From Prorocentrum cordatum (lineage: Eukaryota > Sar > Dinophyceae > Prorocentrales > Prorocentraceae): a DNA stretch of 64,000 nt. Positions within the stretch are counted from its first letter, which is position 1. Every line of letters begins with the position of its first letter. This document shows positions 60,494-64,000 of the stretch, one piece after another. The notes under the pieces were generated by a model. The model was given only the letters and a program-made list of their open reading frames with translations. It ran no database searches and was not told where the DNA came from. The stretch spans positions 104,051-168,050 of the forward strand of contig CAUYUJ010019923.1 in NCBI GenBank assembly GCA_963575745.1, written 5' to 3'. The translations under genes and the position numbers were made by a program.

Positions 60494-63205
60494 TCATGGT
60501 ACCTTCTCTGGTTCCGAATCTTCACCTGGGGGATTGGCCGCTTCGGTGTCAGCTGACATGGATGCCCACTGCTCGCCGTACACTACTTTACACAGGTCCC
60601 TAGCACGCCTGCGCTCGGGCCGACTGGGGTTGAAAGTTTTGTGGTCCTCGGCACTCTTGTCAAAACTAGCCAGGACCCACGCGGCCCCCCAACCCATGGC
60701 CCTACCCTGCCCTGCCCTCGCAGGGAGTGGGGAAGGATAAGCTGCTTTCTCTCGCTCGCAGCGGCCGTGCAGTGGATTGGCACACTTAAACAGATACCGC
60801 GGCTTGGCCGCTTCAATCCACGCGATGCCCCCGCCATCCCTAAACGGCAAGGTGCGCCTCCCTGCAGCTGCCCTTCCGTCAAGCGGGGGGGGGGGGAGCG
60901 GAGGGCCCTCAGCAGCACCCTCCTCTGGGTCCGGAACGGCCCCAGCTGCGGGGCCGCCGCCTCCGCCTCCTCCGTCTAAGCCTAAGCCTCCCCCTGGGTC
61001 GTCCCCGCCAGGCGGGTCGCCGCCGACATCGTCGGATGACTCCCCGTTTTCCGACCCGCCGAACCCGCCGTGATGAGAACCCTCCTGCAGGATTCTGAAG
61101 CCTAATGGGGGATGGCAGAGGAGAACGGAGAAAAAGGATTGATAGGTGGAGGAAGGCAAGATTAAGGAGGAGCGTCAACGAGAGGTGAGGAGCCTCAATA
61201 TCACGACAAGGACAAAGACAAGGAAGGAAAGGGGAAGAGGTGAGGAGCAGTCGATGGGAGAACTGGAGGAACATGGGGAGCCAGAGGAGAACAGTCGGAA
61301 GAGGATAGGAGGAGGAAGAGAAGGGATAGGTAAAGGGATTTTGGTTTTTCAATCCCTGAGTCCTCGCCACTATCGTCCTCGCCTTCTCCTTTGGGGTCCT
61401 TTTCCTCCTCCTCCCCGTCATCGTCGTCCTGCTCGTCCTCCACCCCGTCGGCCGCTGCGGCCCGAGGCGGCCAGACGGCTCTCCAATGCCGCCCACCGTC
61501 GCCCACGGCACGGGCAGTGGCCGAGACGAGCCACGGCCTGAGATCCACAACCCTCTGGTTGCGCCGATCGAGCTGCATGAAACAGAGGTGCCACGTCTTT
61601 GTCAAATCCACGAGAGCGTACGCATCATATCCGACCATCCATTCCGCTGCAGCCTGGAGGGGACATTACTCAAAGGGCCGCCTACCCGTCCATAGCCGAG
61701 CGCACTCTGAGAAACCTAATACATTAGTTTGGTCTGAGTATCTGGGCTAACCTTCCTGACAGATGCTTCGGCCAATGTGATGTGCACTGGCTACTCTGCT
61801 TCATGCCTAGCGTATGCCCTGGATGATGTATTGACCGATGCACGTCATTTCTGGTATGCTGATCCGCTGGCTGATGCACTACCCTTGGAATGATTGCACG
61901 CGCTGTTGAACAAGGATGCGTTACTCTGATGGCGCTGCCGATGGCGTTTATCATCGCCCCATGTGACCCCTCGCCCCCGAGGAAGAGGCAGGATAGGCAG
62001 CGCCAAACCTGTACCAGACTCAGGTTCGAACCATTCACCGCCACCTTTCTTTTCCCCTCCTGCACCCCATCTCGCCCTCATCCAAAGAAAGAGGGCAAAC
62101 GCCGTGAGGCGACGGATGGAAAGGAATGTAGGCGAGGAAGAGATCGAACCCCGTGCGCCCCGATATTTCACCACGGCCGATGCGTGCCTCTGCCCAGAAG
62201 CGTACCGTATTCACTATCTTGGGCGCCTTCGCGCCCGCCAAGAAACATTGAAACGCATCAAATCAGCAGCGATTGATGCGGCCTCCGACCAGGCTGTGCA
62301 TGCGTAGCTCTACATCCTCATCCTCGTATCCATCCTCATCCTCGTATGCCTCCTCAGCGCCTAGCGGCGCATACTCTTCCTCACCCTGGTTACCGTCCTC
62401 ATCACCATGACCATTACTGATTACATCGCCATTTATCCCACTGCCGTGCTGTTCCCCTAACCCTGCCCAGAGCTAATGCAAACGCGGCGTTGGGAATTAC
62501 GAGTGCAGCTATGCCAGCCTGGTAGCCCTGCGAGCCCTGCGAGCCCTACGATTGCGAGAAGTGCTTCAGGAGGTCCGCTGATAGGACCAGCTGGCGCCCA
62601 TCCATACGGAATGGGTCTACGTCACCAGCGGAAGGGCTGCTATGTACCGACATCGCATCGCATTCAGTCGGGGGGGGGCACGGCCTGCACGACCGAGTCG
62701 GCGGTGTGTCCGCTGCAAGAGCCATGGCATCCAGCCTCGCGCGCTTCGCGGGCGCCTTTGAAGTGGCATGGGGCGGGGAGTCCTCCAGACATTCACCCTG
62801 GGAGCGCATGCCCTCTGAAGCCGCACCTCCTGGAGACAGCCCAGGTGCGCCTACAGGGGGGCCGCCCTCGCGGGCCCCGCTGTCAGGAGCGGTGGGCTGC
62901 ACAAAAGGTGGCAAATCTCCGATCATGGGCCTCTCGCCGCGGTCCCACGCCCGCGCCTCAACTTTCCACTGCGACTCTTCCTCCCAGCTGCGATTGGATG
63001 GGGCCCCCTTCGCTGATTCAATGCCATCCTCATCTGGCTGTTCTGGGGCGACGGCTGCATTGTCCACAGTATCGGGCGGCGTGTCCTTGCCGCACACTGT
63101 GATGGTGCACGGTACACTGCCATGCAAAGATTCAAGGTAGTCGGGGCCGAGATGTGGCACTTCCACGAGAATGTGAATGCCACCCGTAATTTGGATCGTC
63201 GACAT
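60494..63205 (-). CDS. Gene 2: four-exon protein of unknown function
   Basis: Pieces in order: A 63205 to about 62550 (MSTIQITGGIHILVEVPHLG...AMSVHSSPSAGDVDPFRMDG); B 62472-62283, acidic (EEEYAPLGAEEAYEDEDGYE); C 61646 to about 61385 (EWMVGYDAYALVDLTKTWHL, then EDEQDDDDGEEEEKDPKG); D 61084-60494, stop TGA. The B to C join (GGAG|GC ... CTGCAG|CG) gives ...HSLVG-A-EWMVGYD... in frame. Edges for A/B and C/D are not fixed. D begins Gly/Asp/Pro-rich, then has a compact domain: RYLFKCANPLHGRCEREKAA with C-x4-H-x2-C, MGWGAAWVLASFDKSAEDHK and NPSRPERRRARDLCKV. I recall similar segments in unnamed dinoflagellate proteins but no function. The A start codon lies 24 nt after a TTTTACAG acceptor. Confidence 0.6.
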
Positions 63206-63245
63206 CAGGTGTCTGGACGGCTCACTGCTCTGTAAAACGTTGCAA
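63206..63245 (-). promoter_or_regulatory. Gene 2 candidate spliced-leader acceptor and 5' UTR
   Basis: CAACGTTTTACAG ends at 63230, followed by 24 nt and ATG. The layout matches gene 1. Confidence 0.5.
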
Positions 63246-64000
63246 AATGACCCCCGACATCAAACCACTTGCTTGGGCCTACACGGCCACGCGATGTGCG
63301 AACTTGGTGATGCTTTAATGACTGTGGTGTGCTTGAGATTTAATGTGCGAGTGTTCAAGCGCATGTATTACCCATGGTGATATTAGCGTATGATGAGACA
63401 CGTACGCTTTTCTTCCACCCCAAGCTGCGGACTTATGGTTTTTCCTTGTACAATAATGATGGATTGTGATGTATCGTGCTAGAGGGAGACGAGCCTAGAC
63501 GTTTGGCAGGCACCCCGTAGACAACCCCCCCCCCGAAACAGAATTCACGATTACCAGACGGGTGCCCTTCACCCAATTCAAAATTACCGGACGGGCGCTG
63601 CATTTGAAACCCTAAGCCCTCGCCCGTACGCTATCAGCTCAGACAATAATTCTGCTTGGCGCGAGCTCCAACCACATGCAGTCGTGTGTTACGCAATTGC
63701 AAGCACTGTCATTGATGGAGCTCCCTATGTTGCCACGAAGCGCGTGGAAAGTGTGCCGACATGGGTGGGCGTGCGCGTGTGTGTGCGCGTGTGCGTGTGG
63801 GTGGATGGGTGGGGGGAGGGAGCACGCGAGCGCCGCCGCTGGGGCCTTCGATGGGCCCCCCCCCATGGGGCAACGATGCGCGCGAAGGGTTTGCCGAAAT
63901 TGCCAATGGCGGTGGATGGGGTGGGGGGGTGGGGGGTGGGGGGGTGGGGGGCGCATGCGAACGAAACGCATGCGGGGCGTGCCGACGCGGGCGGGCGGGG
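63246..64000. other. No gene seen
   Basis: 63545-63600 has two ATTACC(A/G)GACGGG(T/C)GC words. 63765-63815 is GT/GC-alternating (GTGTGTGTGCGCGTGTGCG). 63918-63950 is GGGGGTGGG-rich. Open frames lack signals. Confidence 0.45.

Noticed and set aside
62015-62160. GGTTCGAACC and GATCGAACCCCG as possible tRNA B-boxes
   Set aside because: No T-stem pairing around either motif and no A-box at a proper distance on either strand.
61845-62174. Open minus frame of about 109 residues between exons B and C of gene 2
   Set aside because: Composition is not exon-like, and the B to C join skips it cleanly, so it is taken as intron.
63760-63960. GT/G-rich end of the window as a regulatory Z-DNA or G-quadruplex element
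   Set aside because: Sequence allows such structures, but nothing ties it to a gene. Kept only as a description.

Overview
The window looks like nuclear DNA of a dinoflagellate. It is GC-rich and crowded with microsatellites and small terminal-inverted-repeat (TIR) elements. Introns appear to use GC and GA donors as well as GT. Two genes in a row lie on the same strand, and each has a clean AG acceptor 24-27 nt before its ATG, as expected for spliced-leader trans-splicing. The very high GC and repeat load would fit a Prorocentrum-type genome. That species-level guess is inference only.

Right end (55.8-63.2 kb, minus strand): two compact genes. Gene 1 (55786-59848) encodes about 1,190 residues: a zinc-ribbon-like N-terminus split across the first intron, a long alpha-helical body and a coiled-coil C-terminal part. 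A run of ten G breaks its frame and looks one base too long. Gene 2 (60494-63205) is read from four exon pieces and has acidic linkers and a C-x4-H-x2-C motif. I recognise no known function for either.

Left and centre (3-54.3 kb, minus strand): short GC-rich islands read as exons of 55-215 bp. Several have canonical acceptors and GT or GA donors and are exact multiples of three codons. They lie in one direction and could be exons of one or more very long genes whose introns are filled with repeats. One exon has a weak resemblance to ryanodine-receptor (RyR) repeats. The function is otherwise unknown.

Between the exon islands lie at least a dozen families of 120-250 bp non-autonomous TIR or fold-back elements, named here A, B, C, D, F, J, K, L, M, R, T, U, X, Z and AA. 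Many copies keep exact target-site duplications: 5 bp for C, D and F, TA for A, and about 8 bp for T. Several are nested (A in B, C in D, T in U, K in J, L in K). No transposase is visible, so the enzymes must act from elsewhere or be lost.

The 18.1-24.1 kb part is a hierarchical tandem array with AAC and ACT microsatellites. Long CTC/GAG and ATC arrays fill 26-27.4, 28.9-29.7, 32.3-35.8, 38.9-40.6 and 52.4-54 kb. Most long open frames there are artefacts of these arrays. All coordinates of exons and elements were read by eye, and edges may be off by a few bases.
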